Positions 23,734 through 32,686 are shown, counted from the stretch's first letter. The stretch: 64,000 bases of DNA from Agathobacter sp. (GCA_022775045.1 JALFLB010000059.1:1-64000), one strand, 5' to 3'. Made by a program: numbers and translations. Notes: generated from the sequence alone by a model not told the origin.

Positions 23734-24840
23734 ATGGCAAACATCATGGATTATCTGGATTGGAGAGGGGATTTGGACTGGTCGGTGTCAGCATTTAATG
23801 AGGTGGATAATCTGATTTTGTCGGAATTGGTCTATGTGGATTTTGAAGGGATTGTTCCGGCAATGGGAAAGGAAAAAGTAACACTTGCTAAAGCCTCTGA
23901 AGCTTTTTTTTCCATACATACCGAGGAAGAAATCAATGCGCGGGTGTCCAGTACCCGCATGGCAGCATTTTTGATGCAGAAGATGGCACAGACAAAGCGT
24001 TTTGGACAGATCCTTCTTGCAGATTATATCAATGATATCAGCCTGGATGAACAGTCCCAGTTCTGTGCGATGACAGTACAGCTGGGTGATGGATATACGA
24101 ATGTAGTATACAGTGGAACGGATTCTACAATTGTTGGCTGGAAAGAAGATTTTAATATGAGTTTTCTGGATGAGACACCAGGACAGATTAAGGCGGTGGA
24201 ATATCTGAAGAATGTGGCAGCTAAGACCAGGGAACCGCTTAGGCTTATGGGGCATTCGAAGGGAGGAAATCTGGCGATTTATGCGGCGATGCACTGTTTT
24301 GTATCCATTTATGACCGGGTGGAAGTAATCTATAATAATGATGGGCCTGGTTTTACGGAATCGATGCTGCAGATGGATAATTATGAGCATCTTTTGCCGA
24401 GAATCCGGACAATTGTTCCGGAATATTCCATTGTCGGGATGTTGTTTGAGCATAAAGAAGAGTATGAGGTAGTGGCAAGCTCAGGGAGCGGGGCTGGGCA
24501 GCACGATGTTATGAGCTGGGAAGTAAAGGGCACACAAATGGTTCATCTAAGCCATGTGGATGGTAAGGCGCTTCTTTTGGACAAAACGATGAAATCATGG
24601 CTGGATGGAATGAATGAGACGCGCAGGGAGGCATTTGTTGATACGCTGTTTGGGATTCTTGAAGCGGCGGATATCCGCACGATAGATGATCTTGCCAATA
24701 TGAGTGCGGGCAAGTTCATGGAATTGATGAGGCTTCGATCTTCCCTGGACCGGGAAGATCAGGAGTTGCTTCGTGACAGTCTGTGGAAGTTTTTAGCACA
24801 GAGTGGAAAGGAACTCCGGGAACAGTTTTTTAAGAAGTAA
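23734..24840 (+). CDS. DUF2974 alpha/beta-hydrolase (Mbeg1-like)
   Basis: 368-residue cytosolic protein from ATG 23734 (GGGGGAGG upstream). The nucleophile elbow GHSKGG puts the catalytic serine at S175, preceded by VYSGTDSTIVGWKEDF, typical of DUF2974 lipase-like proteins. The C-terminal about 100 residues are helical and charged. Expected activity is hydrolysis of an ester or lipid; the substrate is not known. The upstream terminator nearly touches its ribosome site, so expression may depend on terminator read-through. Confidence 0.8.
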   Translation: MANIMDYLDWRGDLDWSVSAFNEVDNLILSELVYVDFEGIVPAMGKEKVTLAKASEAFFSIHTEEEINARVSSTRMAAFLMQKMAQTKRFGQILLADYINDISLDEQSQFCAMTVQLGDGYTNVVYSGTDSTIVGWKEDFNMSFLDETPGQIKAVEYLKNVAAKTREPLRLMGHSKGGNLAIYAAMHCFVSIYDRVEVIYNNDGPGFTESMLQMDNYEHLLPRIRTIVPEYSIVGMLFEHKEEYEVVASSGSGAGQHDVMSWEVKGTQMVHLSHVDGKALLLDKTMKSWLDGMNETRREAFVDTLFGILEAADIRTIDDLANMSAGKFMELMRLRSSLDREDQELLRDSLWKFLAQSGKELREQFFKK

Positions 24841-24930
24841 CGATGCCAAAATGTTAAAATTTTATGAAATCCTTTTTTTTAAGGCTTAAGTAAGATATAA
24901 TAAAGTCTATTACAGAATGGAGAGTGAAGA

Positions 24931-26268
24931 ATGGCAGATAGAAAACTTTTGGCAAACTATGCAGCAGAAAAACAGAATATGTGTATTGAGAATGACACCA
25001 TTTCGGACAGTTTGTTTCAGGAGTATGGTGTTAACCGTGGTCTTCGTGATGTGAACGGTAAGGGTGTTCTGACCGGACTCACCCGTATTTCTAAAATTGT
25101 TTCCTTTAAGGAGGATGAAAGCGGAAAGTCGGTTCCCTGTGATGGGGAATTATGGTATCGCGGTTATAATGTGAAAACCCTGATCGAATCCATTGGTAAC
25201 GATGAGTTTGGGTTTGAACGGGCAGCATACCTTCTGATGTTTGGAGAATTACCGAATAAGGAGGAGGAAGCGGAATTCTGCAGGGTACTTGGAGAGAGTC
25301 GGACACTTCCAACGAATTTTACCCGTGATGTCATCATGAAAGCACCTTCCAAGGACATCATGAATTCCATGACAAGAAGTATCCTGACACTTGCAGCATA
25401 CGATAAGAGGACTTCGGATGGCTCGATTGAGAACAATATCCGCCAGTGTATGCAGCTGGTAGCAAATTTCCCAATGTTAGCGGTTTATGGATATCATGCG
25501 TATAACCATTATGAAAATGATTCGAGCATGTATATTCACCGCCCGAAGCCGGAATTGTCCACAGCGGAGAATTTTCTGCGTATGCTCAGACCGGATAACA
25601 AGTATACCAAACTTGAGGCACAGGTGCTGGATGTGGCACTGATTCTTCATATGGAGCATGGGGGAGGTAATAACAGTACATTTACAACGCGCGTGGTAAC
25701 GTCGGCGGGAACAGATACGTACTCTGCAATTGCGGCGGCAATGTCATCCCTTAAGGGACCAAAGCATGGTGGAGCCAACATCAAGGTAATTGAGATGATG
25801 AATGACATCCGTGCACATGTGAAGGATTGGGAGGATCGCGATGAGGTGCGCGCTTATCTTTCCAAGATGCTCGATGGAAAGGTTTTTGATAAAAAGGGAT
25901 TGATATATGGAATGGGACATGCAGTCTATTCCCTGTCGGACCCTAGAGAGCGCGTTTTCAAGTCATACGTGGAGCATCTTGCAGTGGAAAAGGGACGTCA
26001 GAAGGATATGGATCTTTACAATACGATTGAAGAACTGGCTCCGGAATTGATTGCCGAGAAGCGCCATATTTTTAAAGGTGTCAGCCCGAATGTTGATTTT
26101 TACAGCGGATTTGTATATGAGATGCTGGATATCCCGATGGAATTGTATACGCCATTGTTTGCAATTGCCAGAATTGCAGGCTGGAGTGCACATCGTTTGG
26201 AGGAAATCGTGGGTATGAACAAGATCATTCGACCAGCCTATAAGAGCGTGATGGAGGAGAAGGAATAA
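24931..26268 (+). CDS. gltA: Citrate synthase (Si type)
   Basis: Condenses oxaloacetate and acetyl-CoA to citrate, giving 2-oxoglutarate for glutamate synthesis. 445 residues. Active-site histidines lie in HMEHGGGNNSTF and GMGHAVYSLSDPR, and the catalytic aspartate in NVDFYSG. The N-terminal part resembles the longer clostridial form that opens with an extra about 40 residues (DTISDSLFQEYGVNRGLRD). A TATAAT at 24896-24901 lies 30 bp before the ATG, without a clear -35. 2-Methylcitrate synthase is an alternative that sequence alone cannot exclude, but no prp genes are near. argJ follows under its own promoter. Confidence 0.92.
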   Translation: MADRKLLANYAAEKQNMCIENDTISDSLFQEYGVNRGLRDVNGKGVLTGLTRISKIVSFKEDESGKSVPCDGELWYRGYNVKTLIESIGNDEFGFERAAYLLMFGELPNKEEEAEFCRVLGESRTLPTNFTRDVIMKAPSKDIMNSMTRSILTLAAYDKRTSDGSIENNIRQCMQLVANFPMLAVYGYHAYNHYENDSSMYIHRPKPELSTAENFLRMLRPDNKYTKLEAQVLDVALILHMEHGGGNNSTFTTRVVTSAGTDTYSAIAAAMSSLKGPKHGGANIKVIEMMNDIRAHVKDWEDRDEVRAYLSKMLDGKVFDKKGLIYGMGHAVYSLSDPRERVFKSYVEHLAVEKGRQKDMDLYNTIEELAPELIAEKRHIFKGVSPNVDFYSGFVYEMLDIPMELYTPLFAIARIAGWSAHRLEEIVGMNKIIRPAYKSVMEEKE

Positions 26269-26279
26269 TTCACATCAAC

Positions 26280-26308
26280 TTGATAAATGCATGAAATAAG
26301 ACTATAAT
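26280..26308 (+). promoter_or_regulatory. Promoter of argJ
   Basis: TTGATA (26280-26285), 17-nt spacer, TATAAT (26303-26308). Confidence 0.75.
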
Positions 26309-26309
26309 A

Positions 26310-26350
26310 ATGAGCATGTATTCTTGCTTATGGGCAGGAGGCATGCTCAT
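26310..26350 (+). promoter_or_regulatory. Leader hairpin of argJ
   Basis: ATGAGCATG (26310-26318) pairs with CATGCTCAT (26342-26350), a 9-bp stem with a 23-nt loop at the predicted transcript start. The loop's 3' side carries AGGAGG. No strong U-run follows, so attenuation is uncertain. Confidence 0.45.
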
Positions 26351-26398
26351 TTGTTATTTGGAGATTAGCAATTGCAAAGAGGGAAGAGAGGAATATAT

Positions 26399-27625
26399 AT
26401 GGAATTTACGCAGGTAGAAGGCGGCGTTTGTGCCGCAAAGGGATTTTCGGCAAACGGGCTCAATTGTGGACTGAATGCTGACAAGAATAAAAATGATTTG
26501 GCATTGATTTATTCTGAAGCAGCCTGCAAGACAGCAGCTGTGTATACCACCAATAAGGTAAAAGGTGCACCGATTTTAGTAACTAAGGCACATCTGGCAA
26601 AGACAGGTGGTTTATCAAAAGCTGTAATTGCAAACAGCAAGAATGCCAACACCTGTAATGCCGACGGAGAAGAAAAAGCGGAACGTATGTGTGCCCTTGC
26701 AGCCGGAGAACTGGGGATTCAGCCGGAGGAGGTCATTGTTGCTTCCACGGGAGTGATTGGTAAGAGACTTCCGATTGAACCGATAGAGAGTCATATCAAG
26801 GAGTTGGCAGAAGGGCTGTCGCCGGAGAACCATGGAAAGGCAGCAAATGCGATTATGACAACGGATACCTTCCCAAAGGAGACGGCAGTGACATTTTCCC
26901 TTGGAGGTAAGATCTGTACGGTAGGCGGCATGGCAAAGGGAAGTGGAATGATTCATCCGAATATGGCAACGACCCTTAATTTTGTTACAACGGATATTGC
27001 AATATCTGCCGATCTGATTCAGAAGGCTTTGTCAGAAATCGTAAAAGTAACCTACAATTGTTTGAGCATTGACGGGGATACTTCAACCAATGATATGGTA
27101 AGCATTATGGCAAATGGACTGGCTGGTAATCCTGAGATTATGGCAGAGGATGAAGATTATGAGCTCTTTAAGGCAGCATTATATCAGGTTCTTATGACCA
27201 TGACCAAAATGTTGGCGAAGGATGGTGAAGGTGCAACGAAAATGATTGAATGTACCTGTGCCGGTGCACCGAATCAGGATACAGCGATCATTGTGGCAAA
27301 GAGCGTGGTTCGCTCTCCGCTCACAAAGTGTGCAATGTTTGGTGAGGATGCCAACTGGGGAAGAATTTTATGTGCAATCGGATACTCTGAAGCAGAGTTT
27401 GATATCAGTAAGGTTGCAGTTGATATTGTGTCCGCAAAAGGCTGTATCAGTGTATGCAGAGATGGTGCAGGGGTTGATTTTTCTGAGGATGAAGCCAAGG
27501 TAGTTCTCGGTGAGGACGAAATCTATATCAATATTGATCTGCATCAGGGACAGGCTGAAGCGAAAGCATGGGGCTGTGATCTGACCTACGATTACGTGAA
27601 GATTAATGGGGACTATCGGACCTGA
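26399..27625 (+). CDS. argJ: Bifunctional ornithine/glutamate N-acetyltransferase
   Basis: Transfers acetyl from N-acetylornithine to glutamate and may also use acetyl-CoA, recycling the acetyl group in arginine synthesis. 408 residues from ATG 26399. The precursor self-cleaves at the A190-T191 bond in HPNMATTLNF to give alpha and beta chains, with T191 as nucleophile; the whole segment (KGSGMIHPNMATT) is intact. Substrate-binding STGVIG (about 116-121) is present. AGAGAGGA precedes the ATG. It stands alone; the other arg genes are not in the window. Confidence 0.95.
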   Translation: MEFTQVEGGVCAAKGFSANGLNCGLNADKNKNDLALIYSEAACKTAAVYTTNKVKGAPILVTKAHLAKTGGLSKAVIANSKNANTCNADGEEKAERMCALAAGELGIQPEEVIVASTGVIGKRLPIEPIESHIKELAEGLSPENHGKAANAIMTTDTFPKETAVTFSLGGKICTVGGMAKGSGMIHPNMATTLNFVTTDIAISADLIQKALSEIVKVTYNCLSIDGDTSTNDMVSIMANGLAGNPEIMAEDEDYELFKAALYQVLMTMTKMLAKDGEGATKMIECTCAGAPNQDTAIIVAKSVVRSPLTKCAMFGEDANWGRILCAIGYSEAEFDISKVAVDIVSAKGCISVCRDGAGVDFSEDEAKVVLGEDEIYINIDLHQGQAEAKAWGCDLTYDYVKINGDYRT

Positions 27626-27637
27626 TGTACCCCAACA

Positions 27638-27779
27638 CAGTGTATTTGCAAAAACGAAACAAAGTGAATTTACAAAATGACCAATAGTATCAATTTACTA
27701 CTTTGTCTTTTTTTAGATTTAAAGAAGTGGAGCGGTGTATTAGGTGTGCTTTGCAAATTCACTTTGTCTCTATACACTG
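27638..27779. mobile_element. MITE-like imperfect inverted repeat
   Basis: In the argJ-proC gap, ACAAAGTGAATTTACAAA (27659-27676) faces TTTGCAAATTCACTTTGT (27750-27767), 17 of 18 positions complementary. Farther out, CAGTGTA (27638-27644) faces TACACTG (27773-27779). The arms enclose about 73 bp without coding capacity; ACTTTGTCT occurs once more inside (about 27689). This is the size and build of a miniature inverted-repeat element. No target duplication is evident. A long terminator-like or regulatory stem is the alternative. Confidence 0.4.
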
Positions 27780-27816
27780 ATAAATCGTAATCTTTAAATA
27801 GACAGGAGGATAGAGT

Positions 27817-28617
27817 ATGAATAAAAAAATTGGTTTTATCGGTTGTGGCAATATGGGAACTGCCATGATAGCAGGAATTCTTGATTCCGGAAAATGTGAA
27901 CCACAGGAAATGATGATTTCCTGCCGGACGAAGGAAACACTGGAAAAGAAAAAGGCAGAATTTGGTGTGCAGATTACGACAGATAATAGTGAGGTTGCAG
28001 CCTTTGCAGATATTTTATTTGTGGCGGTAAAGCCACAGTTTTATGAGGAAGTGTTGCGTGAAATAAAGGATGCATTGACAGAGGATGACATTCTTGTGTC
28101 CATTGCACCTGGAAAAACACTCGCCTGGTTCTCAGAACTTTTGGGCGAGAATCAAAAGGTGATTCGTACTATGCCGAACACCCCTTGTATGGTAAAAGAG
28201 GGGATGATGGGAATGTGTGCCGGAAGTCAGGTAACTGAGGAGGATATGGCAGAAATCCGTGAACTTTGCAGTGGATTTTCCGAGACGGAAGTGATTCCGG
28301 AGCATTTAATGGACGTGGTAACGGCAGTAAGTGGAAGCTCACCGGCTTATGTTTTTATGTTTATCGAGGCGATGGCGGATGCGGCAGTTGCCGGTGGAAT
28401 GCCAAGAACACAGGCATACAAATTTGCTGCGCAGGCAGTACTTGGAAGTGCGAAGATGGTACTGGAGACCGGAAAGCATCCGGGTGAGCTGAAAGATATG
28501 GTATGCTCTCCGGCTGGTACAACGATTCAGGCAGTGCGTGTACTTGAGGAAAAGGGAATGCGCAGCAGTGTGATTGAGGCAATGATGAAGTGTCTTGATA
28601 TTTCCAGAAATATGTAG
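27817..28617 (+). CDS. proC: Pyrroline-5-carboxylate reductase
   Basis: Last step of proline synthesis, reducing P5C with NAD(P)H. 266 residues with N-terminal Rossmann motif GFIGCGNMGTAMIAG, then KPQFYEEV near 72, RTMPNTPCMVKEGM near 117 and the C-terminal dimerisation region SGSSPAYVFMFIEAM and SPAGTTIQAV. CAGGAGG lies 8 nt before the ATG. It precedes feoAB by 17 nt on the same strand. Confidence 0.95.
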   Translation: MNKKIGFIGCGNMGTAMIAGILDSGKCEPQEMMISCRTKETLEKKKAEFGVQITTDNSEVAAFADILFVAVKPQFYEEVLREIKDALTEDDILVSIAPGKTLAWFSELLGENQKVIRTMPNTPCMVKEGMMGMCAGSQVTEEDMAEIRELCSGFSETEVIPEHLMDVVTAVSGSSPAYVFMFIEAMADAAVAGGMPRTQAYKFAAQAVLGSAKMVLETGKHPGELKDMVCSPAGTTIQAVRVLEEKGMRSSVIEAMMKCLDISRNM

Positions 28618-28634
28618 CATATTTAGGTGGTGTT

Positions 28635-30986
28635 ATGAATCTTGCAGAATTGAAAGAGGGGCATAAAGCTGTCCTGACTCAAATCGGGGGACAGGGAGCT
28701 TTGCGTCAGCATTTTTTAGATATGGGGCTGATTCCGGGCGCACAGGTTACCTATGTGAAGGCTGCACCTATGGGGGATCCGGTTGAGTACCGGGTTTGGG
28801 GATATGAGCTTACCCTTCGCCTGTCGGAGGCGGAGCAGATTCAGATTGATCAGATGGAGTCTGTGGAAGCCGGACCGGAAGAAAAAGTCAGATCCAAGAA
28901 AAGAGTCAAAGATTCCAGTCATCCGGGACTAGGTGAGATGGGAATCTATCATGTGCGAAAAAGAGGAGAGACTATTGAGAAGGGCGAATTGCTGACCTTC
29001 GGATTGGCGGGAAACCAGAATTGCGGAAAGACAACGCTGTTTAATCAGTTGACAGGCTCCAATCAGCATGTAGGAAATTTTCCGGGAGTAACTGTGGACC
29101 GCAAGGATGGTCCAATCCGCAAGCAGGAGCATACGCTTGTGACAGATTTGCCGGGAATCTATTCCATGTCTCCATATACGAGCGAGGAGATTGTGACCCG
29201 GGAATTTTTCTTAAAGGATCGTCCGCGGGGAATTATTAATATCGTAGATGCAACAAATATTGAGCGTAATCTTTATTTGACCCTGCAGCTAATTGAACTG
29301 GATATCCCGATGGTGCTGGCGTTAAATATGATGGATGAAGTGCGGGAGAATGGAGGTACCATCGATATCAATCTCCTTGAAGATACACTTGGAATTCCGG
29401 TGGTGCCAATCTCGGCAGCAAAGAACGAAGGAATTGATGAGTTGGTGGCACATGCGGTTCACGTGGCAAGGTACAGGGAGAGACCAGGTCGAATGGACTT
29501 CTGCGATGCTGAGGGAGCGGACGGAGGTGCGATGCACCGATGCATCCACTCAATTATGCATTTGATTGAGGATCATGCACATAAGTATAAGGTTCCAACC
29601 CGTTTTGCGGCAAGCAAACTTGTGGAAGGAGATAAGCTTGTAGAAAAGGCGCTTCATCTCGATCAGAATGAATGTGAAATGATTGAGCACATCATATCAC
29701 AGATGGAAGCGGAGAGCGGGATGGATCGTCAGGCGGCTTTGGCGAATATGCGGTTTACCTTTATTCACAAAATCTGTTCAGCAACGGTGGTTCGTCCGCA
29801 CGAAAGCAGGGAACATATAAGAAGCCGCAAAATTGATAAGATTCTTACTGGAAAGTATACGGCACTTCCCGTATTTGCAGGTATTATGGTTCTGATCTTC
29901 TATCTGACATTCGGTCTGGTGGGCAAATGGCTGTCGGATTTTTTGAAGCTGGGGATCGATGCATTTACGAGCTGGACAGACAGCTTACTTAAGGCTGCAC
30001 ATGTGAATGCAGTGGTACATTCGCTGGTCATTGATGGTGTGTTTTCCGGTGTGGGAAGCGTCTTAAGTTTTCTGCCGGTGATTGTGACATTGTTTTTTTT
30101 CCTTTCTCTATTGGAAGACAGTGGATATATGGCAAGAGTTGCCTTTGTTATGGATAAACTTTTGCGAAAAATCGGTTTGTCCGGGAGAAGTTTTGTTCCG
30201 ATGATTATTGGATTTGGCTGTTCGGTACCGGCCATTATGGCAACCAGAACATTGCCGTCTGAGAGGGATCGTAAAATGACGATTCTTTTGACTCCGTTTA
30301 TGAGTTGTTCGGCGAAAATGCCAATTTATGCGTTTTTGTCTGCGGCATTTTTTCCCAAGCATGGAACAATTGTGATGACAGCCCTGTATTTTACCGGAAT
30401 TATTACAGGTATTGTGTTTGCCTGTATTTTGGATCACACGGCATTTAAAGGCGAACCGGTGCCATTTGTTATGGAATTGCCGAATTATCGCCTGCCAAGT
30501 GCAAAGAGTGTTGGACGGTTGATCTGGGATAAGGCGAAGGATTTTCTTACCCGGGCCTTTACGATTATTTTTTTGGCTTCGCTTGTTATCTGGTTTTTGC
30601 AGAGTTTCGACCTGCATCTGAATATCGTGGCAGATTCGAAGGACAGTATTCTTGCGGCAATTGGAGGCTTGATTGCACCTGTATTTATACCTCTGGGGTT
30701 TGGAGACTGGAGAATTTCAACAGCACTCATTACCGGATTTATGGCGAAGGAGAGTGTGGTAAGTACCTTGACGGTCTTGTCGGCAGTCAATATTCTGAGT
30801 CCTTTTACAGCGGCGGTGTTTCTTGTGTTTACCCTGTTGTATACGCCGTGTGTGGCGGCAATCGCCTCTGTTAAGAGAGAACTCGGAGGTAAGTGGGCAG
30901 TGCTTGTTGTCCTTGTACAATGTGTCATTGCATGGATGGTGGCATTTGGAGTCCGTCTGGCTGGTATGTTGGTTGGGTTGGGATAG
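28635..30986 (+). CDS. feoB: FeoA-FeoB fusion, ferrous iron transporter
   Basis: 783-residue inner-membrane Fe2+ transporter with FeoA joined to FeoB. The FeoA-type SH3 domain is about 1-73 (FLDMGLIPGAQVTYVKAAPMGDP), followed by a basic linker (about 78-115). The G-protein domain has G1 GNQNCGKTT, G2 GVTVDRK, G3 DLPG and G4 NMMD. After a helical domain (about 290-400), the transport part has Gate motifs and about eight membrane helices, including FGCSVPAIMATR and SCSAKMPIYAF. No FeoC gene follows; an 81-residue membrane peptide gene comes next. Confidence 0.95.
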   Translation: MNLAELKEGHKAVLTQIGGQGALRQHFLDMGLIPGAQVTYVKAAPMGDPVEYRVWGYELTLRLSEAEQIQIDQMESVEAGPEEKVRSKKRVKDSSHPGLGEMGIYHVRKRGETIEKGELLTFGLAGNQNCGKTTLFNQLTGSNQHVGNFPGVTVDRKDGPIRKQEHTLVTDLPGIYSMSPYTSEEIVTREFFLKDRPRGIINIVDATNIERNLYLTLQLIELDIPMVLALNMMDEVRENGGTIDINLLEDTLGIPVVPISAAKNEGIDELVAHAVHVARYRERPGRMDFCDAEGADGGAMHRCIHSIMHLIEDHAHKYKVPTRFAASKLVEGDKLVEKALHLDQNECEMIEHIISQMEAESGMDRQAALANMRFTFIHKICSATVVRPHESREHIRSRKIDKILTGKYTALPVFAGIMVLIFYLTFGLVGKWLSDFLKLGIDAFTSWTDSLLKAAHVNAVVHSLVIDGVFSGVGSVLSFLPVIVTLFFFLSLLEDSGYMARVAFVMDKLLRKIGLSGRSFVPMIIGFGCSVPAIMATRTLPSERDRKMTILLTPFMSCSAKMPIYAFLSAAFFPKHGTIVMTALYFTGIITGIVFACILDHTAFKGEPVPFVMELPNYRLPSAKSVGRLIWDKAKDFLTRAFTIIFLASLVIWFLQSFDLHLNIVADSKDSILAAIGGLIAPVFIPLGFGDWRISTALITGFMAKESVVSTLTVLSAVNILSPFTAAVFLVFTLLYTPCVAAIASVKRELGGKWAVLVVLVQCVIAWMVAFGVRLAGMLVGLG

Positions 30987-31066
30987 CTTGGACTTGCTTT
31001 TTGCAATGAATATGTGTACAATAAGAAAATAGTGAAAAGAATTACATAATAGGTAGGAGAAAAATC

Positions 31067-31312
31067 ATGAGTCAGGCAAAGGTAGAACGATATAAAAAGG
31101 AAAAGGCAAACCGAAAGAAGATAATGGCGAAAGAGAAGGCGGCACGTATTGCAGGAAGAGTATGTGCATGGGCAATTCTGATTGTGATTGTTGGCTGGGC
31201 AGGTTATACCGGATATCAGTATTATGAGGATAACCGACCAAGCAAAACATTTTATACAGATGTTTCGGCAGTTTCTGATTATCTGAGTGGTTTGAATACA
31301 GAAACAGAATAG
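31067..31312 (+). CDS. Small single-pass membrane protein, 81 residues
   Basis: Not recognised as a named family. A very basic N-terminus (about 1-28, many K/R) is followed by one membrane helix (about 30-50, CAWAILIVIVGWAGYTGY) and an acidic tail, so topology should be N-in. TAGGAG precedes the ATG. It lies 81 nt after feoB and just before a strong terminator, so it may be co-transcribed with it. A role as a FeoB accessory is only a guess. Confidence 0.7.
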   Translation: MSQAKVERYKKEKANRKKIMAKEKAARIAGRVCAWAILIVIVGWAGYTGYQYYEDNRPSKTFYTDVSAVSDYLSGLNTETE

Positions 31313-31326
31313 TATGAATTTGTTTG

Positions 31327-31354
31327 GGCATCGCCATTTATGGCGATGCCTTTT
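31327..31354. terminator. Bidirectional terminator
   Basis: GGCATCGCCA (31327-31336), loop TTTA, TGGCGATGCC (31341-31350), TTTT. The minus-strand gene's stop codon (31338-31340) is in the loop. Confidence 0.88.
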
Positions 31355-31769
31355 CTAATGCATCCGAGATTGCCTCAAGCAGCAGCATGGAGGTGTACTG
31401 ATTGTTTTGAGAATATGTAATATCCGTGAGGGACTGTTGGGATAGAATCTGCTCGGACAATTCATCGAGTGTGGGTTCGACAAGTGGGTACATGGTTTCC
31501 ATTGTCTCATCGAGGTTGACGAGTGAAATGGAGTTGATATGATTTTCGTCCACGGCAACCTGTACATCCAAGGCATTCTGGTCTATCATGACAGAGGAGG
31601 TGTATACGCCCGGGGTATACATGGTTGGCACGGATTCTCCGGCTGAGTTCTCCCTGGTATGTAGCATGAAAAAAAGTAAGATAAGAAATATAATTCCTAA
31701 TGCGGCTGCGACTCCCGCAAATAGAAGTTTTTTCATATGAAGAACGACGATTTTGGTTTTTGCACTCAT
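31338..31769 (-). CDS. Membrane-anchored protein with FMN-binding-like domain
   Basis: 143 residues from the ATG at 31769 (GGAGG upstream on the minus strand). One membrane helix near the N-terminus (about 14-36), then an outside domain with TPGVYTSSVMIDQNALDVQVAVDENHI and SLVNLDETMETMYPLVEP. The pattern of small beta strands with VAVDENxI resembles FMN_bind domains, but the flavinylation threonine cannot be placed with confidence. I recall similar unnamed proteins in other clostridia. The frame is open upstream, but no ribosome site supports a longer start. Confidence 0.7.
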   Translation of the reverse strand: MSAKTKIVVLHMKKLLFAGVAAALGIIFLILLFFMLHTRENSAGESVPTMYTPGVYTSSVMIDQNALDVQVAVDENHINSISLVNLDETMETMYPLVEPTLDELSEQILSQQSLTDITYSQNNQYTSMLLLEAISDALEKASP

Positions 31770-31879
31770 AATTTGCCTCCATTTCCTGTTCCATACAGTG
31801 TATGCGTGGGGGGAGTGATTCATGCATGGAGGAAAATTTTTGTAATCGTACAAAAAATATAAAAAATTGAAAAAAAGTG

Positions 31880-31908
31880 TTGACATATGAGGGTACGTTT
31901 GTTATTAT
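31880..31908 (+). promoter_or_regulatory. Promoter of tRNA-Gly
   Basis: TTGACA (31880-31885), 17-nt spacer, TATTAT (31903-31908): near-consensus. Confidence 0.88.
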
Positions 31909-31946
31909 ACTAAATGTGTTCAGGAGAACACAGCAAATTAAGAAAT

Positions 31947-32019
31947 GCGATAGTGGCGTAGTTGGTAACGCGCGACCTTGCCAAGGTCGAGACCGCGGGT
32001 TCGAGCCCCGTCTATCGCT
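31947..32019 (+). tRNA. tRNA-Gly (anticodon GCC)
   Basis: Cloverleaf of 73 nt: acceptor GCGATAG/CTATCGC, D arm GCG...CGC, anticodon stem CGACC/GGTCG with loop TTGCCAA (GCC at 31980-31982) and T arm with GGTTCGAGCCCC. Discriminator is T32019; CCA is not encoded. It has its own promoter and terminator. Confidence 0.96.
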
Positions 32020-32029
32020 CTTGTGACAC

Positions 32030-32057
32030 AAGGATATCCGTAAGGATATCCTTTTTT
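32030..32057 (+). terminator. Terminator after tRNA-Gly
   Basis: AAGGATATCC-GTAA-GGATATCCTT, a perfect 10-bp stem followed by T's. Confidence 0.92.
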
Positions 32058-32127
32058 ATTGCAGGAATAAAGCAGATGTTCCTCAGTACCAACAGTCCAA
32101 ATCATACATTCTTTCAATTCTGTATCT

Positions 32128-32156
32128 TGTAAAAAAAGCAAATAGATTTTATAATA
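32128..32156 (+). promoter_or_regulatory. Promoter of the PAS-like gene
   Basis: TTGTAA (32128-32133), 17-nt spacer, TATAAT (32151-32156). Confidence 0.78.
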
Positions 32157-32209
32157 TAGACAAGGGGAAAAGGTAAAAGTGGGTATTACAAGAGGGAGGT
32201 GCGCAAAAG

Positions 32210-32686
32210 ATGAAATGTGGAAAAACCTTTGAAGAGTTTGAGGCTGTCAATGGAATTAGTGTGCAGGAGATTCTTTCCGTTTTCGAAGCCGTATCGCAGG
32301 CATTTCCGATGATTGTGTCGGCGAATCTGACGAAGAATACATACACAATGATTAAGGAGGACGGATTTCTGGCAGATCATATTCCAATGACCGGAAAATA
32401 CGATGATTTGATTGATTATGGAGTAGAGAATATTCATCCGAACTATCAGGGAGTATTTCTTGAAAATTTTTCAAGGGAGCGATTGCTGCATCTGTTTGGA
32501 CAGGGAAAACGGGAAGTCAGTGTCAAGTTGTACCAAAAAGGAAGGGGAAACCATTATCAATGGGTGTCTACCCATGTGATTCGTGTGCAGGACAGAGATG
32601 GGGATGTGTGTGAAGTCTGCATTAACAAGATTCTGGGAGATGGTCGTGGGGATGACCCCGTGCGTATCAGCCGGGCGCCGTATTAG
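32210..32686 (+). CDS. Stand-alone PAS-like sensory domain protein
   Basis: 158 residues, soluble. The segment ILSVFEAVSQAFPMIVSANLTKNTYTMIKEDGF followed by GREVSVKLYQKGRGNHYQWVSTHVIRV is the pattern of a PAS-type domain of the kind found in front of clostridial diguanylate cyclases, but no output domain is attached. It may act in trans or be the remnant of a larger signalling protein. GGGAGG lies before the ATG. Its stop codon is in the loop of the terminator hairpin. Confidence 0.65.
   Translation: MKCGKTFEEFEAVNGISVQEILSVFEAVSQAFPMIVSANLTKNTYTMIKEDGFLADHIPMTGKYDDLIDYGVENIHPNYQGVFLENFSRERLLHLFGQGKREVSVKLYQKGRGNHYQWVSTHVIRVQDRDGDVCEVCINKILGDGRGDDPVRISRAPY

Noticed and set aside
27626-27816. 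A protein gene in the argJ-proC gap
   Set aside because: Frames are short and interrupted; the base pattern is explained by inverted repeats.
31801-31880. N-terminal extension of the FMN-binding-like membrane protein up to about 31886
   Set aside because: It would be A/T-rich, overlap the tRNA promoter region and lack a ribosome site; ATG 31769 has GGAGG.
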